Positions 14,610-25,100 of a DNA stretch of 31,833 nt are shown in pieces (within the stretch, counting starts at the first letter, position 1; each line of letters opens with the position of its first letter). Both the position numbers and the translations under genes were made by a program. The stretch is from an uncultured Fidelibacterota bacterium (GTDB lineage: Bacteria; Fidelibacterota; Marinisomatia; Marinisomatales; UBA1611), in NCBI GenBank assembly GCA_937893835.1, contig CALCSS010000004.1, positions 1 to 31,833 of the forward strand, in the 5' to 3' direction. Under the pieces are notes generated by a model. That model was given only the letters and a program-made list of their open reading frames with translations, was not told where the DNA came from and made no database searches.

Positions 14610-16016
14610 ATGACCACATCTCAAGACATAGATACAATCTTTACTAAACAGTTAGAAAATAATGCACCACTTACTTTAAGTAAGCGCATAGAATATTTGA
14701 TTAGAGTTGAAAAATGGATAAAGAGCAATAAGACGGTCATAAAAGAAGCGCATTACAAAGATCTACAAAAGCCAGAATCAGAAATTGAATTAGCAGAGAT
14801 TTGGTATGTCCTTTCAGAGATAAAAATTGCAAAAAAAAATCTTAGAAGATGGATGAAACCAAAACGCATTGGGAAATCAACTCTGGCCTTATCCACAGCT
14901 AAAGCTTGGCTACATTATGAACCGAGGGGAGTAGTGCTGATAATCGCGCCATGGAATTTTCCTTTTAACCTCACCATTGGTCCACTTGTCTCAGCACTTG
15001 CAGCAGGCAATAGGATAATTATCAAACCATCTGAACTGACACCAAATGTCAGCGCAATGATGGGAAGAATGATAAATGAGATTTTCGAATCGAAATGCGT
15101 TGCCTTTTTTCAAGGTAATCAGGATGTAGCAGAGGAATTACTCAAACATCCCTTTGATCATATCTTTTTCACTGGTAGTCCATCAATAGGGAAAATAGTC
15201 ATGGGGGCAGCAGCCAAACATCTCTCTTCTATTACCCTTGAACTAGGAGGTAAATCGCCAACGATCATTGATGATACGGCCAAGATGGAAATGGTGACCA
15301 AAAAATTGGCTTGGGGAAAATGCTTGAATCTTGGTCAATCATGTATATCACCAGATTATATTCTTGTTCATGAGAGCAAGAAAAACCAACTCATTGATCA
15401 ATTATCAAATAAACTCAATATTATCTATGGGCAATCATTTGATGAAAAATTTAAATCACCGGACTTGGCAAGAATTGTCAATGAACATCATTTTGATAGA
15501 TTAGATCGATTGTTATTATCAGCAATTGATCAGGGGGCCACCGTTGTGCATGGGGGCGGGAAGGATCGTGAAAATCTATTCATAGAACCTACGATACTTG
15601 ATTCAATTACCTTGGATATGAATATTATGAAGGAAGAGATATTCGGTCCACTTTTACCAATTATTAGTTATGTCAATTTGAAAGAATGTATAGAGATCAT
15701 CAATCAAAGAACAAAACCACTTGCTTTGTATATATTCTCACAATCAAATAAGAACATAAAAACCATCATTGAGAATACATCATCTGGAGGGATGGTGATC
15801 AATGAGGTCAAATCTCATTTTTTAAACCTAGAATTGCCTTTTGGAGGTGTTAATGCAAGTGGAATAGGTAGATCGCATGGGCACAATGGTTTTCTTACAT
15901 TTAGCAATGAGCGATCTATGCAAAAAAATGGTTCTTTGAGTATGATTGGTCTGACATTTCCCCCATATACAGAATGGACAAAAAAGGTGATCAGATTTGT
16001 AACTAGATATCTATAA
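14610..16016 (+). CDS. ALDH3-type aldehyde dehydrogenase (fatty/aryl aldehyde)
   Basis: A complete 468-residue aldehyde dehydrogenase. The short length, 'GVVLIIAPWNFPFNL' cofactor motif, general base Glu211 in LELGGKSP and nucleophile Cys245 in GQSCISPDY are marks of the class 3 branch, which oxidises long-chain or aromatic aldehydes using NAD+ or NADP+. EEIFGPLLPI and LPFGGVNASGIGRSHG are also present. The tail (FPPYTEWTKKVIRFVTRYL) is amphipathic and could bind membranes, as in fatty aldehyde dehydrogenases. It is a single gene, divergent from the ECF sigma gene, translated from ATG 14610 without an evident ribosome site. It differs in family from the dehydrogenases at the left end, so it is not a duplicate of them. 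Confidence 0.92.
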   Translation: MTTSQDIDTIFTKQLENNAPLTLSKRIEYLIRVEKWIKSNKTVIKEAHYKDLQKPESEIELAEIWYVLSEIKIAKKNLRRWMKPKRIGKSTLALSTAKAWLHYEPRGVVLIIAPWNFPFNLTIGPLVSALAAGNRIIIKPSELTPNVSAMMGRMINEIFESKCVAFFQGNQDVAEELLKHPFDHIFFTGSPSIGKIVMGAAAKHLSSITLELGGKSPTIIDDTAKMEMVTKKLAWGKCLNLGQSCISPDYILVHESKKNQLIDQLSNKLNIIYGQSFDEKFKSPDLARIVNEHHFDRLDRLLLSAIDQGATVVHGGGKDRENLFIEPTILDSITLDMNIMKEEIFGPLLPIISYVNLKECIEIINQRTKPLALYIFSQSNKNIKTIIENTSSGGMVINEVKSHFLNLELPFGGVNASGIGRSHGHNGFLTFSNERSMQKNGSLSMIGLTFPPYTEWTKKVIRFVTRYL

Positions 16017-16233
16017 TGATAATGTGAATGTCAATATGTTAATTAAAGAAAATCTTATTTTATTACGAATTTCTTGGATTAAACAAATAATAAAGTTTAA
16101 AATTCAGCAATAGGTAAATAGCCTGACATTGCGGAGCTCATTTTGAATAACTATCTAAAGATTCTGTATCAATATTTGTACTACCAATGTTTTAGTAGTA
16201 AAATTTTTCCATATGAATAGGCACTAGAGACAC

Positions 16234-17193
16234 TTGAATAGAATAAGACAATATTTATTTACCATTTCTTTGGTAATACTTTTATCAGGATGCTCTTCAT
16301 TCAAAGGCCCCCTCTATCCAGATATAATCTATAATAACAGGCAGCCCCTTATATCTGTTACCTATGAATATGGTGAGATACAACTTATTTTACCCTTAAG
16401 GTATGATGCCGCAGTTCCAGACAATATCCTTTTTAAGGTCTTTGCACAGGGGGATACTCTTCGCCCAATTATATCTATTTTGCAGGAAGCGCCTAAAGAG
16501 TTTCTTGCTTATCTACCTCAAGGTGTTTTAGATATTCAAAACAGCACCAATCTAATTAAGATCATTCCCCAAGATAAGAATTTTGATCCTGTTACGGTCA
16601 GATTCAAAGGAATCAGTTTCGGACGTATCGTTTTACCACCAAAGACAATTAGGATCGGTCAATTAGTTGTTTCTGGTAATACTTATTTCAATAGCAACGA
16701 TAGTATGATCACAAATGTAGATGTTTCAATTCAAAATTTTGATAATGTCATTTATACTACACGTTCTAATGAGTTGGGTTTCTACCAGTTGGCAATACCT
16801 GGTGAATATAGATATGCAGAACATCTACGTGTTGTAGCCGGTGAAAATCTTATTTTTAAACCTTATACAAAAAAACTAGATTTTTCTAATAATAGAAAAC
16901 TCAAGTTAGATATAGGTATTGGCCCTAGTAGAGATATGGTTGAACCAATTTATTTGACCAATAAAGACAATGTGCATTTTCGTGATGGTCCTGAAATTGG
17001 ATCAGAAACTTTATTTTTGCTAAAGGAAGGTGAAGCAATTTCTGTTGATAGAGTGACTCTAGGAGAATATTTTGGTTCCATTGAGGTTGAAATTGATAAT
17101 AGTAAAAGAGTAAAGATGAAAGGATGGATAAACCGAGGAGATCTCAGATTGGTCAATATGCATAACGTCTATAGATTGCCAAAAGGAAATTAA
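16234..17193 (+). CDS. SH3b-domain outer-membrane lipoprotein
   Basis: A 319-residue lipoprotein. It starts with TTG 16234, because an in-frame TAG lies three codons upstream and no ATG precedes the signal peptide. The signal sequence LFTISLVILLSGC ends in a clear lipobox, with Cys20 lipidated. Residues 40-130 look like a beta sandwich; 145-230 resemble a carboxypeptidase-regulatory-like fold (SNELGFYQLAIPGEYRY). Residues 235-312 form a bacterial SH3 domain ('DNVHFRDGPEIGSETLFLLKE'... MKGWINRGDLRLV). SH3b domains commonly bind peptidoglycan or peptides. It is the first gene of a five-gene run with 1-bp gaps or overlaps ending in the giant surface protein, so a role in envelope assembly or anchoring is likely. 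No named family covers the full length. Confidence 0.82.
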   Translation: MNRIRQYLFTISLVILLSGCSSFKGPLYPDIIYNNRQPLISVTYEYGEIQLILPLRYDAAVPDNILFKVFAQGDTLRPIISILQEAPKEFLAYLPQGVLDIQNSTNLIKIIPQDKNFDPVTVRFKGISFGRIVLPPKTIRIGQLVVSGNTYFNSNDSMITNVDVSIQNFDNVIYTTRSNELGFYQLAIPGEYRYAEHLRVVAGENLIFKPYTKKLDFSNNRKLKLDIGIGPSRDMVEPIYLTNKDNVHFRDGPEIGSETLFLLKEGEAISVDRVTLGEYFGSIEVEIDNSKRVKMKGWINRGDLRLVNMHNVYRLPKGN

Positions 17194-17194
17194 T

Positions 17195-17683
17195 ATGATG
17201 CAGACAATTAAATTTTCTTTGGTTATTTTATTTGGTATTACCTTCATCTTCCCTCAGATAAAATTGGACGTAAATACCATACCAAAAAAAGTCGATATTC
17301 ATTTGGATGGTGTAAATATTGGATCGTCCCCCATACGCAATGAGAGAATTACTCCTGGAGTACATAAGTTCGAGATTAAAAAGAAAGGCTACGCCCCACT
17401 TACCTATGATCTTCTTGTAAATCCTGCTCAGGCCATAGAGTTGGACTTTTTTCTTAACCCTATCTATGAATGTAAGTTCAAAACAGAGGAGAAGGGGTTA
17501 GTATTTGAATTAAATGGTGAACATCGATGGGATGTTGACCTGGTCCGACTAAAATTAGAGGCAGGTGATCACTTGCTTCGAGTGTTCAAGATCGGTGAGA
17601 TCATTGATGAGCAGACCATTCGTGTAGACCAGCCAAAGAAATATAATTATTTTTTAAAAAAACCTCTTGGTCTAAGTAATTGA
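17195..17683 (+). CDS. Exported PEGA-domain protein
   Basis: A 162-residue protein with a signal peptide (residues about 1-20, FSLVILFGITFIFPQ) and a PEGA domain at about 24-90: 'LDVNTIPKKVDIHLDGVNIG', then the classic pattern ...P...GVHKFEIKKKGYAPLTYDLLV. A second, weaker PEGA-like half follows at 92-155 (LVFELNGEHRW...LEAGDHLLRVFK). PEGA domains are small beta sandwiches found in surface-layer and envelope proteins. Start ATG 17195 has AAAGGA upstream and lies 1 bp after the preceding stop. Its TGA overlaps the TTG start of the next gene, so expression is coupled. Location is probably periplasmic or outer-membrane facing. Confidence 0.85.
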   Translation: MMQTIKFSLVILFGITFIFPQIKLDVNTIPKKVDIHLDGVNIGSSPIRNERITPGVHKFEIKKKGYAPLTYDLLVNPAQAIELDFFLNPIYECKFKTEEKGLVFELNGEHRWDVDLVRLKLEAGDHLLRVFKIGEIIDEQTIRVDQPKKYNYFLKKPLGLSN

Positions 17684-18591
17684 GATCTATAAATGTAACT
17701 TTTTACCTAATGCTGTTATCTGGCATTGCCTCAGCCTTTGATCAAGAAGCTACATACTTGGTCTTGAATCATTTTGATAAACCCCTGGCAGGCATTGATC
17801 GGTCATTAATTGATAATTTTAATAATTCCACTTTTAATTTTGATTCATCTGTCGATGCATTATTTGAAGACATAGATGACCATGATAATCCAGCCTCAAA
17901 ATATATGGATGATATCAAGGATCTCGGGCGCACTCATAATGTGAATTTTGTACTACTAAATCGAATACAACATAGTGGTGATCGATTGATAATGGAAGGT
18001 CTGCTATTCAATACGCGCTCAGGTGGTTTGATTCATAGAAGAAAGATCAATCTGAAAAATTATAACAATGGTTTGGTCAATGAGCTTAGTCTTTGGGTTG
18101 GGAAGACCAAGAATCAAGTCCAGAAGGGATGGGAAAAAGAGCGAGAGGCCATATTGTTTTTGAATCCAGAGGAGATTTCATACGACAAGACTCCGATAGG
18201 AGCAGCATTACGGAGTCTGGCAGTCCCTGGCTGGGGTCAGGCTTATTCAGGGAATACATTATCTGCAGGCTTATGGGCAGCCATAGAACTATCTCTTAGC
18301 TTAGCCTTCATATCAAGTTATAATAATTATGATTCATCAGCTAAAAGTTATTTGGAAAATATAAAACTCTATGATGCAACTGATGATGAGAAGGAGATTG
18401 CAGACTATAGGGATTCAGCTGAAAAAGATTGGGATGATCACGTACTGTATAGCAAGCTAGCGATTACGCTTGCGGGAACCACCCTTACTGGTTGGGTGTC
18501 CAATAGTATTCACGCTTGGATCTTTGGCCCTCGTCCCTATACCAATATATATCAAAAAGGAATGCCTCACTCAACCCTTCCAAAAGGATAG
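17680..18591 (+). CDS. DUF5683-like envelope protein
   Basis: A 303-residue protein beginning at TTG 17680 within the upstream stop (TTGA overlap). It has a short signal-like N-terminus (VTFYLMLLSGIASAF). Residues 20-150 resemble a periplasmic CsgG/curli-like alpha-beta region (VNFVLLNRIQHSGDRLIMEGLLFNTRSGG), although this is only a shape resemblance. Residues about 168-300 match the DUF5683 pattern: 'AALRSLAVPGWGQAYSGN', two hydrophobic segments (LSAGLWAAIELSLSLAFIS, LAITLAGTTLTGWVSNSIHAW) and the closing FGPRPY. DUF5683 proteins are common in FCB bacteria and have no settled function. Location in this operon suggests a part in export or placement of the downstream lipoprotein and giant protein. 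Confidence 0.8.
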   Translation: MRSINVTFYLMLLSGIASAFDQEATYLVLNHFDKPLAGIDRSLIDNFNNSTFNFDSSVDALFEDIDDHDNPASKYMDDIKDLGRTHNVNFVLLNRIQHSGDRLIMEGLLFNTRSGGLIHRRKINLKNYNNGLVNELSLWVGKTKNQVQKGWEKEREAILFLNPEEISYDKTPIGAALRSLAVPGWGQAYSGNTLSAGLWAAIELSLSLAFISSYNNYDSSAKSYLENIKLYDATDDEKEIADYRDSAEKDWDDHVLYSKLAITLAGTTLTGWVSNSIHAWIFGPRPYTNIYQKGMPHSTLPKG

Positions 18592-18594
18592 ATA

Positions 18595-19155
18595 GTGCGG
18601 ATCTTACATGGCCTCAAAATTTCCTTACTTGTAATAACCATTGTATGTTCTTGTACCATATATGATAAGATCTTTGATAATCCTGTAGATCACAAAGCCA
18701 ATGAAGAGCAAGGCATAGGTGCACCAACACTTGTCTTTTATCCCAAAACCCAAACAGTAACCCAAACAGATTCTATACTTATTGGGTCCTTCATTGTTTT
18801 CAAGGAAGATTCAACTAAGCCTTTTTCTGGTATACATTTGCAAATAGAGTTTCCCAATGAACTGATGGAACTGGACACTATTGTACCCGGTATCTTTATA
18901 ACAGACACAAGTCAATCAACACCCTTATTCACTTATACATATGATGATAACATAGTTGATCTGTATGCATATTTTCTTGGGACTGTAAAACTAGACCTAG
19001 AGGGTACTGGGCATCTGGCAGATTTAATCTTCAATCCGTTGACCACTGGAAATGACAGCATTGGTTATAATTTAAGCGAATGCATCATCGTCGACCATGA
19101 GGATGCCCAGATTGATATCAATGGAATGCGAGGTGCGGAGATCATTGTGCAATGA
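18595..19155 (+). CDS. Cohesin-like domain lipoprotein
   Basis: A 186-residue lipoprotein starting at GTG 18595, 3 bp after the upstream stop. The signal sequence LLVITIVCSC ends in a lipobox with Cys20. Residues about 45-185 read as one cohesin-type beta sandwich: a strand pair with IGSFIVF, 'FSGIHLQIEFPNELMELD' followed by IVPGIF, then 'GTGHLADLIFNPLTTGND' and 'SECIIVDHEDAQIDINGM'. These are the positions where cohesins have L/FxYDPxxLE...PGS and GxGxLAxLxFK. The stop overlaps by 4 bp the ATG of the giant protein, which carries a dockerin-like segment. A membrane-anchored cohesin beside its dockerin partner is the obvious model, though binding is inference. No other domain is present. Confidence 0.75.
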   Translation: MRILHGLKISLLVITIVCSCTIYDKIFDNPVDHKANEEQGIGAPTLVFYPKTQTVTQTDSILIGSFIVFKEDSTKPFSGIHLQIEFPNELMELDTIVPGIFITDTSQSTPLFTYTYDDNIVDLYAYFLGTVKLDLEGTGHLADLIFNPLTTGNDSIGYNLSECIIVDHEDAQIDINGMRGAEIIVQ

Positions 19156-22100
19156 TAAAAAGATCAATTTTTCTTTTATCTATTTCCTTCTTGATGGGGC
19201 AAACTCTTCTAGATGAGCATTTCAATAATGCATCTGATCTACCTGATGGTTGGGAGTTCATTCCAGAAAACTATCCTTCCAATACGGGGCAATGGCAAAT
19301 ATCATCTTGGAATACAAACTTCAATAATAATGCGCCTTCAGCGACATACTATTGGTCTCCATCACAACCCAATACATTTGCCAATCCCTACGATGGACAC
19401 TATATGTACTCGCCTATTATAAATGTAGGGACACTGACAACTGTGATCATCCGGTTTCAGATCGCCCTTGATGGTTATCCTTCGCCTGCCGGTCATTATA
19501 ATGGGATGAACATTGAATACAGCAGTGACGGGGGTGATTGGGTAACTGCCTTGAACTATGAGATCAGTGCTGGTGGAGGGCAAGTGGACATAATGCCAAG
19601 AACAGAATCATTCTTTGCTTCCATGGATGGGACATTGCAGTTGAGATGGGAGACCTATGGGACAAATTCTTATTATATTGATGCTTGGCATGTTGATGAT
19701 GTAAGGGTTGATGTCATCCCATCCATAACCAATGCCTCTATATCATCAAACAATACTGATGATAACCAAAAGGCAATACCTGGAGATATTGTCTCACTTG
19801 AATTCACACTACCTAACGACCCTGATCCTGGGTCTCCATTTGTATTGATCAATTCAACAGAAGTTCCAATAACAAACCCATCGGGTCTTGATTATGTTGC
19901 TGCGTATACCGTTCCAGAGGATGCAACAGATGGTCCTATTTCATTTTTGGTAGATTTTACATCTGATGGTGTATCAGGTCCCACATGTAGGAACACAACA
20001 GATGATACAAATGTACTTGTAGATGTTTCAGTGCCTGCTGTACCTACGGTTACAGATAATGTCATATCCATTGGCGAAGACTCTCATCCAGCGATATGGA
20101 GTTCAACAGATACACAGGTCCAGGTCGATGTTTTGGTGCCTAATGACACAACGGTTATCGGTTTTGATTATGTTGATGGTAATTCATTATCATTTCAAGG
20201 AAATAGTGGGCAGGTCACAATTCCATGGAATGATGTATATCTTGTATCCAATGAATTCACAATTGAAGCCTATATCAATGTGAATAGTGCTCAGAATTAT
20301 GAAGGATTTTTGGATTTTGGTAATTATGGAAACACAGAGCAACGAGGATTTGGCTTTTTTCTTTATTCAGGAGGCTGGAGGTTTTATCTAAAGACAACAG
20401 GCACGCAGAAAACCGACATAGAGCATATCGTTGCCTCAGCGTCTGTTAATACATGGGTTCACTTTGCAGCCAGATTTCAGAATGGAGACCTTACCTTGTA
20501 TAGGGATGGGATCCCAGTTGATTTTAGAAATGATTATGTTGGGCCTGTGGATTGGAGTGGTTTTTCAGATGATCTAATATTGGGTTCATTTGATAAGACT
20601 TCAACAAAGTTTTTTGATGGTAAAATAGATGAGGTACGATTATGGAATGTCGCAAGAGATGAAAATTTGATCAAGGCTTATAAGGCCGTTGCTCTCAATG
20701 GTGATGAGGATGGCCTTATAGGCTATTGGAGACTTGATGAAGGTAGTCCGGCCACAACCTCTATAGATCTTTCAACTACAAATAATTCAGCTAATCTTGA
20801 AAATGGAGTAGAATGGGTACAAGATTCTCCATTCTTTTTTCAAGAGGATGTCTTAGATCCCTATTCTATCATAGGGTCAAAATTCCAAATATTGAGCAAA
20901 ATATTAGATAATGACCTCATACCCATAGGAGAGCGCATAGTGATTACAGAGGATCACTCCATTGCGGGGGAGATTTCATTGACCGCACCCTCAGATGATT
21001 TTGAGGGAATTCAAGACTTTGCCCATGAGCTTGAAGGGCAATTCTCTGCTAGGCTTTTCGATCAAGCAGGCAATTATGAGGATGGGAATATAAGTTCAAC
21101 GACATTGCCCATTGACATAGAGGCAAATGAACCAATTTTTGTTAGCATGACTTCAAATAATACATTTTCTCATCTAGCAAAGACAGGTGATATACTAACT
21201 ATTTCCATAACGCATGATGAAGATGTCAATATTCCAGCTGTTACCATAAATGGTAATGATGGAGATGAGTCAGACCTAGGTGGTGAACAATTCCAAATAT
21301 CCTATACACTATTGGGTACAGAGCCAGAAGGAGAGATAGGCACCCTTCAATCAATATTCACCGATTATTTAGGCAATGATGGTTCGTATAATGGTGGTTC
21401 AATTGGAGAAGGGGCCACAGTTGTTAATTATGATCGAACATTACCTACATTGAATCAAGTAACTATAATATCAAATAATTTAAATACTCAATGGGCAATG
21501 GTTGGTGATCAGGTGACAGTGAATGCAACAGCATCTGAGGTCATCCTGAGTAGGGCATCAACTATTCAATCTCAATCAACCACAATTTCAGATGTAAGTA
21601 ATGTTGAGTTTAATTCTGTTTATGAATTTTTAGATACAGATGTGGAAGGTCTTGTTGTCTTCAACATTAGTTTTTCCGATTCTGCTGGAAATTCTGGAAT
21701 TGAGGTGACCAATACAACAAATTCAAGTTGGGTTGTATTTGATAAGACTCCTCCAGAAGATTTTAATACAGGTAATGTTATATCAACAGGTGGTAATCAG
21801 GTTGGCAATATTTGGAATTCTACAAATACGGGGATTAACATATCAGTACCAATTGTTGATAATGATACAACCATCATTAATGGAAAAATTCAGGTTTGGG
21901 CAAAAATTGGGTTGAATGCATGGGAGCAGACCGGAGATCCTTTCACAATCGATGATGGTGATGTAGGCACTGATAAATTACTTTCCCTAACAGATTCACA
22001 AGTTGAATCAATCACGGGTTTTGCTGAAGAGGACACCATTACGTTTAAAACCGTTATCAGAGATCGTCCAGGAAATGAAAAAGAAGGGGCTGAAAGCATC

Positions 22101-25100
22101 AATAGATTAGTGATAGAACAAACTCTTCCATCCATAAACTATGTTTCATACCGGTCCAATTTTTCAGACACCACACTTGCTACCGTTGGACACGAGATCA
22201 CATTAACATTAATAACGGATGAGGCTGTACAAGAGCCTATTGTTAATATCTCAGGTCAAAATGCGGGAATATCTGACTTGGGGAACAACAAGTGGACAGC
22301 CAGTTATATCATGCAGGATGGTGATTCTGATGGGATAATACCTTTTGAGATAGGAGAAATACTAGATATTGCAGGGAATCCAAATGATGGGACTTCATCT
22401 ACTACGGATGGTTCGACCGTGACATTTGATAATATCAAACCTACACTGGATGTTGTCAGAATTTCATCCAATAATTCTGACTCCACATGGTCAAAGATTG
22501 GAGATATGGTATCTCTAGTATTCATTTCCGATGAGTTGTTGACTGCTCAGGTTGCAAATATAGTTGATCAGGCAATGGTGATCACAGACCTTGGATCTGA
22601 AAAATATCTAGCAGAATACGAAATGACAGAATTTGATCCTGAAGGACAATTGGATTTTGAGATATTTGTAACAGATTCCGTTGGACTTGAAAGCGACCCC
22701 ATTACTGAGACAACGAATTCCTCGAATGTCATATTTGATAGAACTCTGCCTACCCTCGACCAAGTAAGTATTCAATCAAATAACTTGAACAATACCTCGA
22801 TCGGTATTGCTGGAGATGATGTGATTCTTACCTTTATGCCCATTGAGCCTTTATTGATCGATTCTATGGTCGTGACCATTGCGAATGAAAATATTACAGT
22901 ATTGGAGGATGGAGAAGGTTATGTTGCCACACTCACATTGACTGGAGATGAGCCTGGGGGGATTCTACCATTCTCAATCGATTTTCAGGATAGAGCATCC
23001 AATCGTGGTCTTCAGATTACCAATACCTTAGATGATAGTTATGTTAACCATGATATTGTTCCACCAGAAATATTGACGGCTTCAATGTATTCAAACAATC
23101 AAGATACTACATGGTCAAAACCTGGTGATACTGTATTTGTCAAGTTTTCAGCGAATGAGGCCTTGGATAACTTGAATATTCTAATTGCTGGGAACAGTTC
23201 AGACCACATAGATGATGGCGCTGCAAATTATAGGGGATTTCATATAATGGATGATGATGATGTTGAGGGAGGCATCATCTTTAGCATAGAGTATACAGAC
23301 TTGGGCGGCGCTACTGGACCAACTGCAAATTCAACAACAGACGAGACCATAGTAAGATATGATAGGACATTGCCTCAACTGTCCAATATTAGAATGTCAT
23401 CAAATAATGCAATGATCGATTCAGCTGCGATCGGTGATATGGATTCATTGTTCTTCACTGTTTCAGAAGCACATAGAAATATAGTTACTATCATTGAAGA
23501 GTCAAATGTTGTTCCTACGCAGGTTGAATTTGAATTTATTGCGGTACGTGAATTAGTTGATGAAGACCCAGATGGTCTTATCAGTTTTTCTATTATCATG
23601 GAAGATTCCGCGGGCAATTCTACTGGCGATGTAACAGAGACCAATGATGGTTCATTTGTCTGGTTTGATGGTACAAGACCGACATTGGCCTCCGTTTCCT
23701 TTCACTCTACTAATGAAAATGATCCATCTCTTGCAATTGTAGCAGATACTTTGGTCCTGGATTTTGAATCTAGTGAGCCTTTGAGTAGTATTTCGGTATC
23801 AATAGCGCAAACAGAAGCAGATACAATTTTTATCAATGAAACAAGATCAACCTACCGCTCTTGGTACATCCTAGATGGAAATGAAGCAGAAGGATTCATA
23901 CCATTCCAGATTGCATTTTTTGACCTTGTAGGCAATTCGGGAGATGCTGTTTCTTCTACGACAGATGAATCAAGTATCTTATTTGACATTACTCCCCCAA
24001 TAGCGTTTGCCATAGATTCAGTTTATGTTATAGGTGGAAACGCCATATTGGGTTACTGGAATACATCAAATGATTCAATAATCATTAAAACTCCCATTTC
24101 ATTAGATGATGAGTCATTGATTGGAGGAGCATTTCAGCCAATGATCAAGTTTGAAGATAATGAATTCTTTTTATTTGGAGATGAAATTGAGATTGGAATT
24201 ATTCCTGAGGTTGGCTATGAACTTTTGAGGTTTTCTAGGAATAATTTTGAGTCTGTTGATGGTTATGCTGAGAATCTAAATGCTCAATTTACAACGAAGA
24301 TCATTGATAAGGCTGGTAATGAGACCCTAGGTTCTTCAGATGGTACTATAATCCATATTGATGAGACCATTCCCACTTTAGATTCTGTAACCATTTCAAC
24401 CAATAATGTTCTCAGTGATAATTGGGCAACCACATCTGATACTGTATCTCTATTATTCCGATCAAGTGAAGGTTTAGATGTTATTAGTTCAATAATGGCC
24501 AGTGATACAGTTATTATTAATGGAAGCATGAGTGGGACACTACAAATTGGTAAATATGTTGTAAACATTTTTGATCCTAACGGTCAAATATCATTTGATA
24601 TTTCATTTGCAGATACAGCAGGGAATCAAGGAGTCAGCACCACGGAAACAACTGATGGGACAATGGTAGGGATAGATAATACAAGCCCTTCTATCAATGC
24701 TCTTTTGGAGGGGTACGACAATCTTGATCCAACTTATTATAATAACTCAGATACGATCACATTATATTGGAATGTCGAAGATACGACCTCAGGAATACGA
24801 GAAACATATTATGCACTTGGGTCTGAGCCAAATGTAACCGATGTCGTTGACTGGACCATGGGTGGTGTAGAAGCCTTTGGTGGATGGAGTGACCTAGGTT
24901 TAGAAAATAACAATACCTATCATGGGGCTGCTTTTGTGCGAGATTCAGCTGGAAATTATTCAGATACCATTTGGGGGAATGGTGTCAATATTGATACTGA
25001 GTTACCGACTGCAGGTACGATCAACGATGGACAGTGGATACTTGAGATGGACTATACTCCAGATTCAACATCATTGGAATATCTATGGGACGGTTTTTCT

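Noticed and set aside
16179..16200. Hairpin TACTAC/GTAGTA followed by AAATTTTT, possible terminator of the ALDH3 gene
   Set aside because: Only 6 bp with two G-C pairs and a 10-base loop, 160 bases after the gene; too weak in AT-rich DNA to call.
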